A stretch of DNA of 64,000 nt from Narthecium ossifragum (GCA_963920575.1 OY986965.1:6341134-6405133), one strand, 5' to 3'. Counted from the first letter of the stretch, positions 33,734 to 45,861 are shown. Notes: generated by a model from the letters alone, not told the origin. Numbers and translations: made by a program.

Positions 33734-34638
33734 GCTTTCAATTGCCAGTGAAAGAATGCAGAAGAGTCGCATGGTTCTGCTAATTCGTTCATTTTATTCT
33801 ACATAATGAACAATGTCGTTTTAGTTGGCTAGTTTGTAAATACGGATTGCTCGTCTCTTTCTTTCCCTGGCTACCACAAGGTTAATGCTCGTACGGTTCC
33901 TGTGAGGGTCTTCTTCCATGATTGCAAAAACTTCTTAGAGCAGGAAGAAGATCTTGGCGAAGATGTCTCCGTTGGTCTGTATTCCTGAACGTGCTTCAGT
34001 GGGGTTTTGAACTATTTTTCACAACAATATTCTCATCCTGTTTTATAATCTTTTAGACTCTTCCTGTTTTGTAATCTGCTTTCAGTATCTTTTGTCATCT
34101 CTTATACTCTTCCGTGCCGAAATAAAGGATCTTTTCTTGTGACAATGTCATTTAAAATCTCAAGCTTACTTTGGATAATATTTTGGTCAGGTTTCTGTGA
34201 ACGTAAACTTATTTTCTTGTTCTCTTTCATCCGACGTCGCCAGCGAGAGTTACATCCATAACTATATGAACTTCCACCTAGATGTCTTGCAAATCATGGT
34301 TTGTCCTTAAATTGATGGCGTGGAGATTATACCCAAAAACTTGACTGTGCCGTACTTGGGTAAAGCCACTCAAGTGTAGCTGTTCGATTCGATTTCGTGA
34401 TACCGCCGATTTGGCAACTAAACAGTGTAGAAGATTTATGGATGCCCCACCTCTCTCGTTGCTATGACCATGGCGGCCTACCCAATTTTTTTTAAAATTT
34501 TAGTAGTCTAACATTCATTCAAGATTATAAGTTCTTTGCTGGATAGGAAAATGAATCTAATTGAACTCAATTCACAAATGGTGCTAAGATGTTCGCCGTC
34601 CACTCTCCCTCCAAGTTTTCATTTCAGAACTTGTATAT
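33734..34638. other. Flank of the LCB1 pseudogene, no gene seen
   Basis: Probably contains the former 3' UTR of LCB1 and unique AT-rich DNA. No open frame of note. Confidence 0.4.
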
Positions 34639-34833
34639 TAGGGCCTCGTAACTCGTTTGGTATGGGGTTAGCCTATTCCGGAATAATGGATTTTGTGGTT
34701 AGAAAAAGTGGAAATAAAGTAGTAATAATTACTTAGAATAAGAAAAAATAAAGTGGTAATGGAAGGTGGAATGAGAACAATGAGTAATGATTACTTTGAA
34801 TAGGAAAAAGTGTCTGGGAAACGAGGTCTAGGA
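34639..34833. mobile_element. Candidate MITE, about 195 bp
   Basis: The left part GGGCCTCGTAACTCGTTTGG and the complement of the right part, CTAGACCTCGTTTCCCAGAC, form an imperfect inverted repeat. The interior (GGAATAATGG, GAATAGGAAAAAG) is simple. The wording resembles the Harbinger-like MITE at 45494. The target duplication is not clear. Confidence 0.4.
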
Positions 34834-34849
34834 GCATGGGCGGACCCAT

Positions 34850-35460
34850 TCACAAATCAGGGGCGGCCTGGCCCCCCCCTGAAATTTTTTCGGAAAATTG
34901 GTGTTTAGTCTCTTCTGGAGACTTTATTTGCTGTATAGTCTCCTTGAAAGTTTTTAAGTCATTTAGTCCCCTTTTGAACAGCTGTACTTTTTTTATCTCT
35001 AGAATACCCTTTATGTATTTTTTTAAATAAGAGATGGATGAATAGTTTTGAATTAGGTGGTTGGCATTAAATGGAGTGGTTGGGAATATATACACCTATT
35101 CCCAATACATAGAAGGCATGAATGCATCCACTTTATGGCTGGATGCATGCATTAATGGGGGCATTAATAGGAAAAACGAAAATACTGGAAAATAGATGGA
35201 AAATACCAGAAAATAGGGAAATTGCCGGAAAAAATGAGAAAAAATGGTAGAAAAGTATAAAAAAATACTGGAAAATATAAAAAAAATTTGGAATTTTTTT
35301 TAGGAGCAGCCATTAACGGTAAAAACGGAAATTACTGAAAAGTAGAAAAAATTAATGGGAAATAGGAAAATATGCGAAAAAAATGGAAAAATGGCATAAA
35401 AGTAGGAAAAATTAATGGAATATAGGAATTTTTTGCGGAATTTTTTTTAAAGTAATTACT
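34850..35460. repeat. Diverged AT-rich repeat region
   Basis: Loose recurrences of GGAAAATA, GAAAAATGG and TTAATGGGAAATAGG are seen. It looks like decayed element sequence leading into the palindrome array. No gene. Confidence 0.4.
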
Positions 35461-35461
35461 A

Positions 35462-36355
35462 AATATTGGGAAGTGATTACCAAATATTGAGATGTGACAA
35501 CAAAATAATGAAAGTGATTACCAAATATTGGGAAGTAATTACCAATTTATGGGAAGTAACTACAAATATTGGTAGTTACTTCCCAGTTTTCCTACCTTTT
35601 TTATGCGATAGTAACTACAAATTATTGAAAAGTAACTACAATTATGGGAAGTAACAACAAATATTGGTAGTTACTTCCCAGTTTTCCTACCTTTTTTATG
35701 CGATAGTAACTACAAATTATAAAAAGTAACTACAATTATGGGAAGTAACTACAAATATTGGTAGTTACTTCCCAGTTTTCTACCTTTTTCTACGTTAGTA
35801 ACTTCAAATTATGGAAAAGTAACTACAATTATGGGAAGTAACTACAAATATTGGTAGTTACTTCTCAGTTTTCCTACCTTTTTCCTGCGATAGTAATTAC
35901 AAATTATGGGGAAGTAACTACAATTATGGGAAGTAACTACAAATATTGGTAGTTACTTCCCAGTTTTCCTACCTTTTTCTGCGATAGTAACTACAAATTA
36001 TGGGGAAGTAACTACAAATATTGGTAGTTACTTTCCAGTTTTCCTACCTTTTTTCTGCGTTACTAACTACAAATTATGGAAAAGTAACTACAATTATGGG
36101 AAAGTAACTACAAATATTGGTAGTTACTTCCCAGATTATTGGTAGTTACTTTACAATTTCCTGGGAAGTAACTACAAATAATTACTATAAAATTGGTACA
36201 AAATTTTTTTGCGAAGTATCTACAAAATTTTCTAGAAAACTTTGCTAAAATGTTATTACAAAAATTTTCTGAAAAATAAGTACAATTTATGGGAAGTAAC
36301 TACCAATATTGGTAGTTACTTCCATGAATCCTAAAGTATCTACCAATATTTTACT
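35462..36355. repeat. Tandem array of units each containing a palindrome (about 95-bp period)
   Basis: The phrase ATTGGTAGTTACTTCCCAG starts near 35569, 35664, 35758, 35851, 35946, 36021 and 36117, spaced mostly 93-96 bp. In each unit GGGAAGTAACTACAAAT is followed at once by its mirror half, ATTGGTAGTTACTTCCC, so a 34-bp near-perfect palindrome recurs about seven times. It is joined by TTTTCCTACCTTTTT and GCGATAGTAACTACAAATTA. The array ends 35 bp from the assembly gap, suggesting more copies are missing. No coding sequence. Confidence 0.9.
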
Positions 36356-36390
36356 AAAAAAAATTAATTGGAAAAAAAACTGAAAAATTT

Positions 36391-36590
36391 NNNNNNNNNN
36401 NNNNNNNNNNNNNNNNNNNNNNNNNNNNNNNNNNNNNNNNNNNNNNNNNNNNNNNNNNNNNNNNNNNNNNNNNNNNNNNNNNNNNNNNNNNNNNNNNNNN
36501 NNNNNNNNNNNNNNNNNNNNNNNNNNNNNNNNNNNNNNNNNNNNNNNNNNNNNNNNNNNNNNNNNNNNNNNNNNNNNNNNNNNNNNNNNN
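36391..36590. other. Assembly gap, exactly 200 N
   Basis: Placeholder of round length. Its true size is unknown. It separates the palindromic array from the MULE that starts at 36688. Confidence 0.99.
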
Positions 36591-36687
36591 CATCTCTTTA
36601 AACAAGCAGAGAAAACACAAAAAAGAAAAGCATAGAGTTAACATATATATATGCAAGGATATATATATATATATATATATACAGTAG

Positions 36688-39600
36688 TTTTCTCCTGCGG
36701 GACGTCGCTGAAATTAACTGTGCGCGCCTAATCTCAGAGCCCATCTGCTGACCGACCATTTAATGCGTTGTATCCAATGGCCAAGATTAACCCGGTCTCT
36801 CGCGGGACCTGATACCTCACCTTCCCCCCTCCCTCACGACCTCCCTTTCGACCTGAATGGCGACGACGGGATCCTATCGCAGAGCCCATCTGCGGACCTC
36901 ACCTTTCCCCCTCCCTCGCGAACCCTACGGTTCCCCCTCTCTCGCGACCTCCCTTTCGACCTGAACGGCGACGACGGGATCCTCTCTCCCTTCTGTGGCG
37001 ACGACAGGGACGGCGACCATGGGCGACGGCGACCACGAGCGACGGCGATGACGGGGACTGCGAGCTATTTCGTGACCACGGGGAGTTCCCTCTGCTACTG
37101 TTTCCTCAGGTACTCTCTTCCTCCTCTCTTCACTACAGCAGATCGATGCCCTATTTTTTTTTTTATATATAGTTCTACTGTAAAGCCCTAATCTATTGCA
37201 ATTCCCTATTTTTTTTCTCATTACAAATTTTTTACTACATCTGCAAAGCCCTATTTTTCTTTGATTGTTTAGTACAGCTGCAACCATAATCTACTTTCAT
37301 GTTTAGTACAACTTCAATGTCGGAATCTACTGCGGTGCCCTACCGCACCATCTATTGTGGTGTTATATTTTTTAGTTCTGTTGTTATAAATTGCATGGAT
37401 GGATTGAGTTTGTTTTGATGAGGAATACAGTGTTAAATGCATCGTCTGAGCCACAAATACAGTGGGTGGATTTTTTTTCCTTTGATTGTTTATCTTTTAG
37501 TACTTTGCAATGCTAGTAAACTGATCATCCTCTTCTCTCCTCTTCTATGTTTGGAAGTCTGTTTTGCAGAGAGTAGGCAATTACTATAGTTTGCCAAAGT
37601 TCAAGATATTTGAAATTGCAAACATGGAAGAACAAATACAGTGGGTGGATTTTTTTTGTTGCATTTGAGTTTTTCTTTTGCAATTCCTTTAAACATTTAA
37701 TTGATTGCATGACGTTTTTTTCATGTTAACATTTTTCAAACATAGCATTGAAGAAGAGTAGGTTGATGAACGATACACTCCTCAAGTAGCAGATAACCTA
37801 ATACCAAAGGTTGGGCATCAGTTTATGTCAATAGAGGAGGCATATAATTTTTACAATTCATATGCAAAGGAAGCCGGGTTTAGTACAAGGATGGATTCAA
37901 GTAAGAAGAAAAATGATCAAATAATTTGGAAACAGTTTGTTTGTTTTAAAGAAGGAGAAAAAGACCATAGTTATCAAAAGAAGAAGCTACAAAAAATGGA
38001 TGTGGTCGCATGTGAAAGGAAAAGGGGAAGTACACGTGAAGGTTGTAAGGCGAAGTTAAGCATTGTGAAACGTCATTCACATTGGGAAGTTAGTAAATTC
38101 ATAGAGATTCATAGTCATTCACTTACAACACCTTCAAAAAGACACTTATTAAAGTCACACCGCAATGTGTCTGATGCAAAGAAGAATCTGTTAAAACAAT
38201 TTGCAGCCGCAAATGTACCTACGTATCAACAAATGAAGATTTTGGAAATTCAGGCAGGTGGGATTCAAAATATTGGGTGTACTGAGACTGATTTGAGAAA
38301 CCACGAAAGGGATTTGAGAGAAGAAATGAAAGGATATGATGTTGACACGTTGAATGAGTTCTTCCATTCAAAAAAGGAAAAAAATCTTTCATTTTCTTTT
38401 GAGTTTGATAAAGATGAAGACAATAGGTTAACCCGTTGTTTTTGGGTTGATCCATCTGCAAGAAGAGCATACAACTTTTTTGGTGATGTAGTCATGTTTG
38501 ATACGACATACAACACAAATAAGTATGGTATGATATTTGTTCCGTTAATAGGGGTTAATCATCATAGTCAAACTGTCATCTTTGGGTGTGGATTTTTAAA
38601 TGATGAGACCACCGAGTCTTTTGTTTGGTTGTTTAACCAATGGCTTAAAGCCATGCCTCAGGGTCCACCCAAAATGATTATCACTGATCAAGATCCTGCA
38701 ATGTCTAAAGCCATTGCTCAAGCTCTTCCACATACTTTCCACCGTCTATGTATTTGGCACATTATGAATAAGTTTTCCGAAAAAATTGGGCCAATCAAGT
38801 TCTGAGATTACTATCATTCTTTTCAAGCTAGTGTATGGAATTCAGATAGTGCAGAAGAATTTGAGGTAAGTTGGGCAGATGCACTAAAAAAAAGTTCATT
38901 GAAAGATCATGTTTGGCTACAATCAATTTATGAACTGCGTCACAAATGGGTCCCTACTTATGTCAAACGCATGCGTTTTTCAAAAGGTCTTTTTCCAAAA
39001 ATAATTCATTGATGGATTTTATGACACGGTTTAATAGGTCACTTGGGCACCAGCGACACCAAGAGTTGCGAGCTGATCATATTGATATTAATGAAAAACC
39101 GCACTTGAAATCGGTATTCCCTATGGAGAAGCAAATGAGTGAAGTGTACACCAGAAAAATATTCCTTATTTTCCAAAATGAGGTTTTTGAAAGTACCGCC
39201 TATATGCTCAAGATGATTAGGGAAGATGAAAACCATTGTGTTTATATGGTTGAGAAGGTAGGGGGAGGGACTTCTAAAGTAAGGCAAATGGTGTATGATA
39301 AGGCTTCAGATATTATGAGATGTGCTTGTCAGTTTTTTGAATTTGAAGGAATTCCATGCAAACACATTATTGCATATTTTCGAGTAAATCAAGTCTTCTA
39401 TTTGCCGAGTCAATATATCTTACAAAGATGGACTAGAAGCGCAAAAGTTGGAAGAGTGTGGGATGAATATGGTGAGGAACTGAAAGAAGTATCAGATCAA
39501 TCATTAATGATGAGGCATGCAACATTATCTCAACTTTGTTCGATTGTGGTTGATGACGCCTCAATGTCAGAAGAGGGGACTGAGATGGTAACAAATGCAA

Positions 39601-41763
39601 TGAGATCTCTTCATGTTCAAATTAAAGAAATTAATTCAACTAGATTGCTTGGAGTATCTGTCAAAACAAGGAGTACACCTGAAATGAGAATCATTAATGA
39701 ACCACACCAAGTAAGGGCAAAAGGATGTGGTCGCCAATTGAAGTCATCAAAAGAAAAGGCAATAAGCAAAGCTAGACTCTGTCGTGGATGGGGATTACGT
39801 GGGCAACAACAGGACAAACGAAATTGTCCAGAGCTTAATGAGCGGTAAACATTTAATTTAGTTCAATGTTTTTAAACACTATCAATTAGTGAAAATGTAT
39901 ATTCATGTGTCACTTTGTTGTTTTGTAGGTCAAATGCAAATAAATCCAATGAATTTTCTGATGAATCAAATCAATCCAATGAATCTTTTGATGATATGTG
40001 TGTTAATTTCGTTATAGAATGTGTGTTAATTTTGATGATTGTGTAACTAGTAAACTGACTTGCAAAAGTTGGAAGAGTTTTTTAAAGAGATCAAAAACTG
40101 AGTTGCTTCACTATTTCATTTCTCATATGGTTTGGGTAGTTTGTTGACATAGATGTACCTGGCATGTGGTTATAACTAGTTAAAGCTTGGATTCAACAAA
40201 TTAAGGAATCCAATCTGTTTGTTTGTTGGTCCAAAATCTAAATAGTCAGAAATTTGCATTAATATGCTTTCAAATTTATTGTAAAACTTTGACCTGATTA
40301 GATCCATTCTTTTTTGTGTTCTGCAGGCTATAGAGGACTGAGATTGGTAGGTTTACATGAATGATAAGGAATGGAAAAAGCTACCAGCTGTGTATATGGG
40401 AAAGAACTTGACATGTTCTTAACACTTTAGATCTTAAGGCTTCAGCTGTTTTTTATTTTTCAAGTGAATGGAAGTATGATGTATGTGATATTTTATATTT
40501 ATATGGTTTTGATTTATGTTTCCATGTAAATAGTTCTGAAATGAAATTTTGTTGTATTCACTCAATCACGTGTTTGATTGAGTAGTTCTGAAATGAAATT
40601 TTGGTATACATGTAACTCTTCACGTTCTCATTTCAGGCATTAGTCTAAAGCATGGGTGTTATGCAAATATCTGAAACCTAAATCCAATTTTGCCCACAAG
40701 AAAGCCAAACTAGATCTTAGGCAATTCTTTCAAAAGGCTCCAGCTTTTTTTTCCCAAATCTGAATCCAATTTCAAAAGGCTCCAGCAGTTTTTTTCCATA
40801 AATCTCCTGAACCTCAACAATGCGAGCTGATCAAAATGTATAGTTCTTGTTACAATCTAAAGAAAACAAATAAAATTGAAAGTCAAATTAAAATGAACGA
40901 AAACCATACACCTAGTGAGTCGGATTGAAATACAATCCGTTTCAACAAAAATCAGACGACGAGAACCAACGAACATAGAAGTTTCGTGGGTTTCCCGTCA
41001 GATTGGAGCTTCTACCTCTCTTGCTTGGGCCCCGGGCTTCTGTCTATTAAGGTCTCTCTGAACAGAGCTCCACAACTTGTTTAACCTGAAGCAATGAAAT
41101 TGTTGCGATTGAAGTTTCAAGCCGATTACCCCATTTTTTTAGCCTGCTGGAGGGAGCATCCCACTTAGTGATCAGTCCGCTGGTGGGCATTGCTTGCTTG
41201 AGAGTAGGCTTCGCGAACCGCGGGAGCGCCCAGCGCCCAGAAGGCGCGAAAGAAGAAGCAAGGGCGAAGTTTTGAAGGAAGAGAGAAGACGACGAGAAAC
41301 AGGGAGATCGCGACAGATGGAGGACGAGTTTTGGACAAGAAGGTAGGGTTTCCGTGGGAGGCGCAAATCGCCCTTGCACGCATCTTGCTGCTCACAAATC
41401 TGCAATGGGAGAACACGAGAGAGAAAAAGAGAGAGAGAGAGAGAGAGAGAGAGCGGGGGAGGGGGAGGTAGGTGGTCTTCGCCGTCCCCGTCGTCGCCGT
41501 TCGTAGTCCCCATCATCGCCGTCTCTCATGGTCGCCGTCGCCCGTCGTCCCCGTCGTCGCCGTTCAGGTCGAAAGGAAGGTCGCGAGAGAGGGGGGACGG
41601 TAGGGTTCGCGAGGGAGGGGGGAAGGTGAGGTCTCAGGTCGCGCGAGAGACCGGGTTTAATGCAGTTTAATCTTGGCCATTGGATCAGCGCAGTAAATGG
41701 ACGGTCAGCAGATGGGCTCATAGACGCGCACGGTTATTTTCAGCTACGTCCCGTAGGAGAAAA
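36688..41763 (+). mobile_element. Mutator-like element, 5.1 kb, with long inverted repeats and FAR1-type transposase
   Basis: The left end TTTTCTCCTGCGGGACG and the complement of the right end, TTTTCTCCTACGGGACG, begin inverted repeats of roughly 350 bp. Both contain GAGCCCATCTGCTGACCG, CAATGGCCAAGATTAA, CCCGGTCTCTCGCG, CTCACCTTCCCCCCTCCCTC and CCTTTCGACCTGAA. The right boundary abuts duplication copy C. No matching 9-bp target duplication was found. The Arg/Gly-rich frames in the inverted repeats are compositional. Confidence 0.88.
37762..40046 (+). pseudogene. FAR1/FRS-type MULE transposase, broken
   Basis: In order: FAR1 DNA-binding domain (EEAYNFYNSYAKEAGFSTR; ERKRGSTREGCKAKL), MULE transposase core (RAYNFFGDVVMFDTTYNTNK, GFLNDETTESFVWLF, IITDQDPAMSKAIA), SWIM zinc finger (CACQFFEFEGIPCKH, pattern CxC...CxH), and a tail ending CPELNER. 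A last exon at 39929-40046 can be spliced on. A TGA at 38803-38805 interrupts the core. Near 38965, between TYVK and HAFFKRSFSKNNSL, a deletion with frameshift removes part of the usual sequence. The intact 5' frame starts at ATG 37825 but homologous residues extend back to about 37765. It is domain-complete but not translatable as one protein. Confidence 0.88.
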
Positions 41764-42078
41764 GAATTGTATATGTATGTATGTAAAAGAAACCATGCTT
41801 AAGACATTACTGAACGCCAAAATGCCCTCATTATCACTAGCAGCCCAAAAGATGAAAACCTCTATATTTGATGATTTAAACCAATGAACTTCTCTATATT
41901 TTTTGGGGGAAAAAACCACTGACCTTCTTGATCTCGTTCAAATTAAAAAAAAAAAATCATCTATAGCATGGCAAAAGTTTAGACTGATACCATTATTTTA
42001 TTTCCTTTTATTTTCCCAAAGAATATAACAAAGACTACTCGATGGTAACTTTTCCATACAATAATGAATGATTCACCA

Positions 42079-43452
42079 TCAGATGCGCCCGTCACGCGAG
42101 CAATCTTCCGGTGCAAACAAGAGCACATTATTTAGAATGTCATATGTGAACCGGGTGTCGTACTGCTGAACGGTCCCAAGAATAGTCATGCTATTACGCG
42201 GCTCAATCATCCAACAGAAGAAGTGTTTCTCATCGTCGGTCATGAATAAATGTTCGGCATTGATCTTGTGCCTTGCTCCTCCGGCGAAGTGGAGGGTCAT
42301 GGTGGGGAAGTTCTTGCTGAAGCTATTCGGCATGTGGAAGCAGAGATCAAATTCCAGACCGTAGTCGGCTCCCTGAATTGGATGCACGCCGGATGGTTTG
42401 AAGTGATTCACTAGTGCAGTCCTTAAAATGTCGTAGGCTGGCCGAATCAAGCTCGTAAAGGCGAACGCCGAGTGGATGATGGTGCCGCCACTCCCATCGG
42501 GTTTCCTGGTAAACAAATCTCTTGGAATTTGATTGATTTGGTCATTGAGGGAGATCATACCTAAGTTGAGGTAGTAGTAGCCATGGTCTGGAGTCAATTG
42601 GGTGCTCTGGGTTGACGCTGGCATCCTAATATCATTGCCAAAACGCAGAAAGCCAGAATTCATAGCACTTGGCGGGAACATGCAGTAGGAAAATTTGCCA
42701 TTAATTCGATTCGACAGTTGCCGCATGAAAGATATTCCATCTCCGGACATGCCAAATATCCCTGCTGAAACTGGATTGAACATTTTCAAAGTGTTCCAAC
42801 GCGCGCAGCCAAAGATGAGCCCTTCAATAGCTTCTGTGCCGCGACCGCTGGATAGGAAGGTAAAAGTCTCATACTTCAAGGCACCACTGGCATAGCCTCC
42901 ACCTTCGTCTGTCATCTTGAATCTGCATTTGCCCCATTGACGTATTAAAGGTCGCCGGCATCGAACATCACTGGATGGGAAGTCGTGGCATGTGCTGGAG
43001 TCCTTCGGCTGGAACTTGGGATCATTCTGCCGATGGCATTTGATGCAAGGTTTACATTGGATCCAGGTGAGGCCGGTGGAGGTGTCCATTTGAAGTAAAT
43101 ACTTTCGTTTATTACCACGATGACTACCGGTGCCAAATGTAAGGGAGACATAATACAGCAAACCATAAGGTTTTGAGGGGGCACGTATGGCCGTAATGTT
43201 GGCGCCAGCAGAGATGCGCCAATCCAGCCACCGCGAATTGGACCTATCAGATTCGAGCAGGCTCTGTAGACGTTCATGGTTGCTGAGGTTTGCACGATAC
43301 AGTGGCGAGCCAGGGGAGTCCCTGTGAATCATCTCAAGGCTAAATCCGCTTATGGTGGTTGAGGCAGTCGCTTTGGGCTTTAAGAGGAGCACAATGAGGT
43401 GGAGGAAGACGGTGAAAACAAGCTGAGGTTGGTAATACCTTGTTTGCGCCAT
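42079..43452 (-). CDS. Nepenthesin-like (A1B) aspartyl protease homologue, copy C, probably inactive
   Basis: From the ATG shared with copy A (MAQTRYYQPQLVFTVFLHL) the frame is 457 codons. A further in-frame ATG at 43521 adds 23 residues, but copy A has a frame-changing indel there, so the inner start is preferred. The signal peptide, Cys-rich loop (WIQCKPCIKCHRQNDPKF) and C-terminus match copy A at close to 90% by eye. First motif is MDTSTG; second motif is TIIHSAFAF, with His instead of the catalytic Asp. Both copies therefore share the loss and both have stayed open, which suggests a kept non-catalytic role. Likely secreted. It is head-to-head with the H-protein gene. Confidence 0.88.
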   Translation of the reverse strand: MAQTRYYQPQLVFTVFLHLIVLLLKPKATASTTISGFSLEMIHRDSPGSPLYRANLSNHERLQSLLESDRSNSRWLDWRISAGANITAIRAPSKPYGLLYYVSLTFGTGSHRGNKRKYLLQMDTSTGLTWIQCKPCIKCHRQNDPKFQPKDSSTCHDFPSSDVRCRRPLIRQWGKCRFKMTDEGGGYASGALKYETFTFLSSGRGTEAIEGLIFGCARWNTLKMFNPVSAGIFGMSGDGISFMRQLSNRINGKFSYCMFPPSAMNSGFLRFGNDIRMPASTQSTQLTPDHGYYYLNLGMISLNDQINQIPRDLFTRKPDGSGGTIIHSAFAFTSLIRPAYDILRTALVNHFKPSGVHPIQGADYGLEFDLCFHMPNSFSKNFPTMTLHFAGGARHKINAEHLFMTDDEKHFFCWMIEPRNSMTILGTVQQYDTRFTYDILNNVLLFAPEDCSRDGRI

Positions 43453-43768
43453 GAAGACGAGTAGAAGGAATTCATGAGGGATAGGGTTGGGTTGAGGTAG
43501 TCTTATAGGTGGGATATGCATTGCATGCTGAGTGGTCTGTCAAGATAGTAGTAGCCCATGCAATAGATATGATGAAAATTGAGATGCACATCGATCTTTT
43601 GCTATCTTGTGCATGATTTTGGACTACATGCTAGCTAGGGGTGTACAAACGGTCCGGACTTAGCATCGTCAGTTTCAGATTGGATTTGGGTCATGCCAAT
43701 CTTGGTCCAACCAATTCAATCCTAACCAGACCATGCTGTCGATTTACAATCCTATTTTTAAATTATTT

Positions 43769-45430
43769 TCTAAGGGCATGTTTGGATCAAGTATAAGCAT
43801 ATTTTATGATGATGAACTTGATAACTTTTGTGAACAACTAGTAGCTAAAGTGTCATCTTTTTGGCTTCCTCCTCGGATGGCATGTCATACAAGACCATTC
43901 TTGATTGGAAAATTATTTCATGTATTCTTGATTTGATGATGGAGGAAGATCATACAATGTGAGCTTCTCCGCTTGGCCAATCACAGTGTCTTTCCCAGTC
44001 TCCAGCTTCGCTCATGAGTGCCTGATATGCTGGGGCTCCATCAACGATGGTTTGGTGGCCGATTCTTAGAAGTCTTCATGTTGATGATCATGATCACCAA
44101 CCTTCATCTCTTTTAGCATGCTTTACATACATATTGTCATCTAGGTGAGGAGAATCATGGATGATTTCTCTGTTAATAATTCAGATGGGAAATTTAGATG
44201 TAAATGATCACATTGCTTTCGTTTGCTTTTATGATCATGAATTCAGTGTGGTTAGCTGATTTCTGATCTTGGACTATCTATCTGAAAGATCTCTGAGTTT
44301 TATCTATGGACTCTTTGCTACACGTAGCTCTGGGATGTTGGTGACCAACTCCCACTTCTCTGCAAGATTAAGAAATTGATGATCATAGTTTGAGATAGAT
44401 AGATAGATATTAAAACCTGTATCAGATTTGCTTTGGCTTTTTAATTTAGTTAGTAGCTTTTGCTTTTGTTGTATCATGAGTTCTTGAAATAAGCACTTAA
44501 AATAAAAGAAGATAGTTGAACAAAAGTATGTAAAAGTGACATGTCTTTGAGTTTTGCTAATTTAGTTATGAAACATCCAAAGGTGGCTTCTAAGCAACTC
44601 CTAAAATTTTCTAAATTTGTTAACAACTGTGAAGGAGGAATCTGGAGATGCAAATTTCTATTTTCTTGGTCAAATTTCTATTCTCTTGGTCAATTGTTCC
44701 AATTTAGCACTTGCTTATTGTTGATTTAGTTGGATTTTTTGGAAGGGTATAGTCCAGCCTACCTGCAATCTCCCAACTCTGCAGATTATAGTAGAACTTG
44801 ATCTCTGCTTTTAATCATGGAAATTTCCTAATCAGGGATTAAACAACGATCAGGAATTTTTAGAAACTTCAAAACTGATTTCACAAAACAAAAGCATGAA
44901 ATAAATAGATAGCTAGTTTTGGTATTTTGTATCCAAAGATGGTTATACATGGGATTTATCCTATAAGTTATGCATGATAACCAACCAAACACCTTTTAGT
45001 TATGTAAAGCTCCATTTAGTTGTGCGTTGTGTTTTTTATGACCGTGATGAGGTGTGGTGTGTTTGTAAACTGTGGTAACTTGTGGTGCAGTAACGGCTTA
45101 AAAATTATTTGGTATGACACGTTAATAACTGTGGTAGAAAAGTATGTTCATGTAATTTGTTGTTTGGGTGTGCGTTTATTTTCAAATGTATAGTGTAAAA
45201 TATTAATTTGTTATTTAGTTTCTGTATTTGTTACGCTGCAACTAAGGTGCGGTCAAATGAAAGCACTTATAAACTGTTTCGTCTCTGATGTAGTTTTGGC
45301 GTGATCCCCACCAGTCTGCTATTATTTTCAAACAGAGTTTTTATGAACACGATCGCGTTCGGTAAAACAAAAAAAATGCATTTGGATAGTAGAAAGAAAC
45401 GCACGCCCAAACGGACGTGCTATGTAAAGT
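43769..45430. mobile_element. Insertion of about 1.66 kb specific to copy C
   Basis: Copy A runs from AATCCTATTTTTCAAATTAT almost directly to CACTGTTGGACCTCG, while copy C has extra DNA beginning TAAGGGCATGTTTGGATCAAG and ending near CAAACGGACGTGCTATG. It shares blocks with 3606-4200. A probable nested element lies at about 45005-45300 (CTCCATTTAGTTGTGCGTTG). No coding gene; probably DNA-transposon derived. Confidence 0.55.
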
Positions 45431-45493
45431 TATCCCTACGTTATTTATTATGCAAACTAATCCCCTGTGTCGGACCTCGAAATGTGACCATTA

Positions 45494-45861
45494 GGCCTCG
45501 TTTGGTTGGGGGATAGGCTATCCCGGGATTAGAGGGAATGGGGATTGGTAGTGGGATATGTATGGTATTTTGTTGAAAAGTAGTGATAAATTAGTAATGT
45601 TTGGTTGAAAAAGTATGGATAAAGATGATGTGATTGGTTGAAAAATAGGGGTAATGAGATAATGATTGGTTGAAAAGTGAAAAAGTAGGGATAAAGTTGA
45701 TGTGATTGGTTGAAAAGAAGAGAAAATGTAGTAATGATTGGTTGAAAAGTAGGGATAAAGTGAGGATAAGGATGGGGATAAAAGTGAGAATTAAATGGTG
45801 TTTGATTGTAATGCAGGGATAAAATGGACTTAACCCGGAATAAATCCAACCAAAGAGGGCC
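45494..45861. mobile_element. Harbinger/Tourist-like MITE, 368 bp, absent from copy A
   Basis: Ends are GGCCTCGTTTGGTTGG and, on the complement, GGCCCTCTTTGGTTGG, flanked by TTA (45491-45493) and TAA (45862-45864). Copy A has the empty site GTGACCATAAAAGTA at 21153. The interior is a run of ATTGGTTGAAAAGTAGGGAT-type repeats. Ends and 3-bp duplication fit PIF/Harbinger MITEs, with one target base changed. Confidence 0.78.

Noticed and set aside
35462..36355. Regularly spaced repeats that could suggest a CRISPR-like array
   Set aside because: The spacers between palindromes are themselves repeated, units vary by a few bases, no cas-like gene is present and the genome is a plant. It is a satellite or tandem repeat.
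41374..41721. Arg/Gly/Ser-rich frames on both strands
   Set aside because: They lie in the right terminal inverted repeat of the 5-kb MULE and around a GA microsatellite.
43453..43521. 23-residue N-terminal extension of protease copy C
   Set aside because: The frame is not shared with copy A, and the hydrophobic signal peptide starts just after the inner Met.
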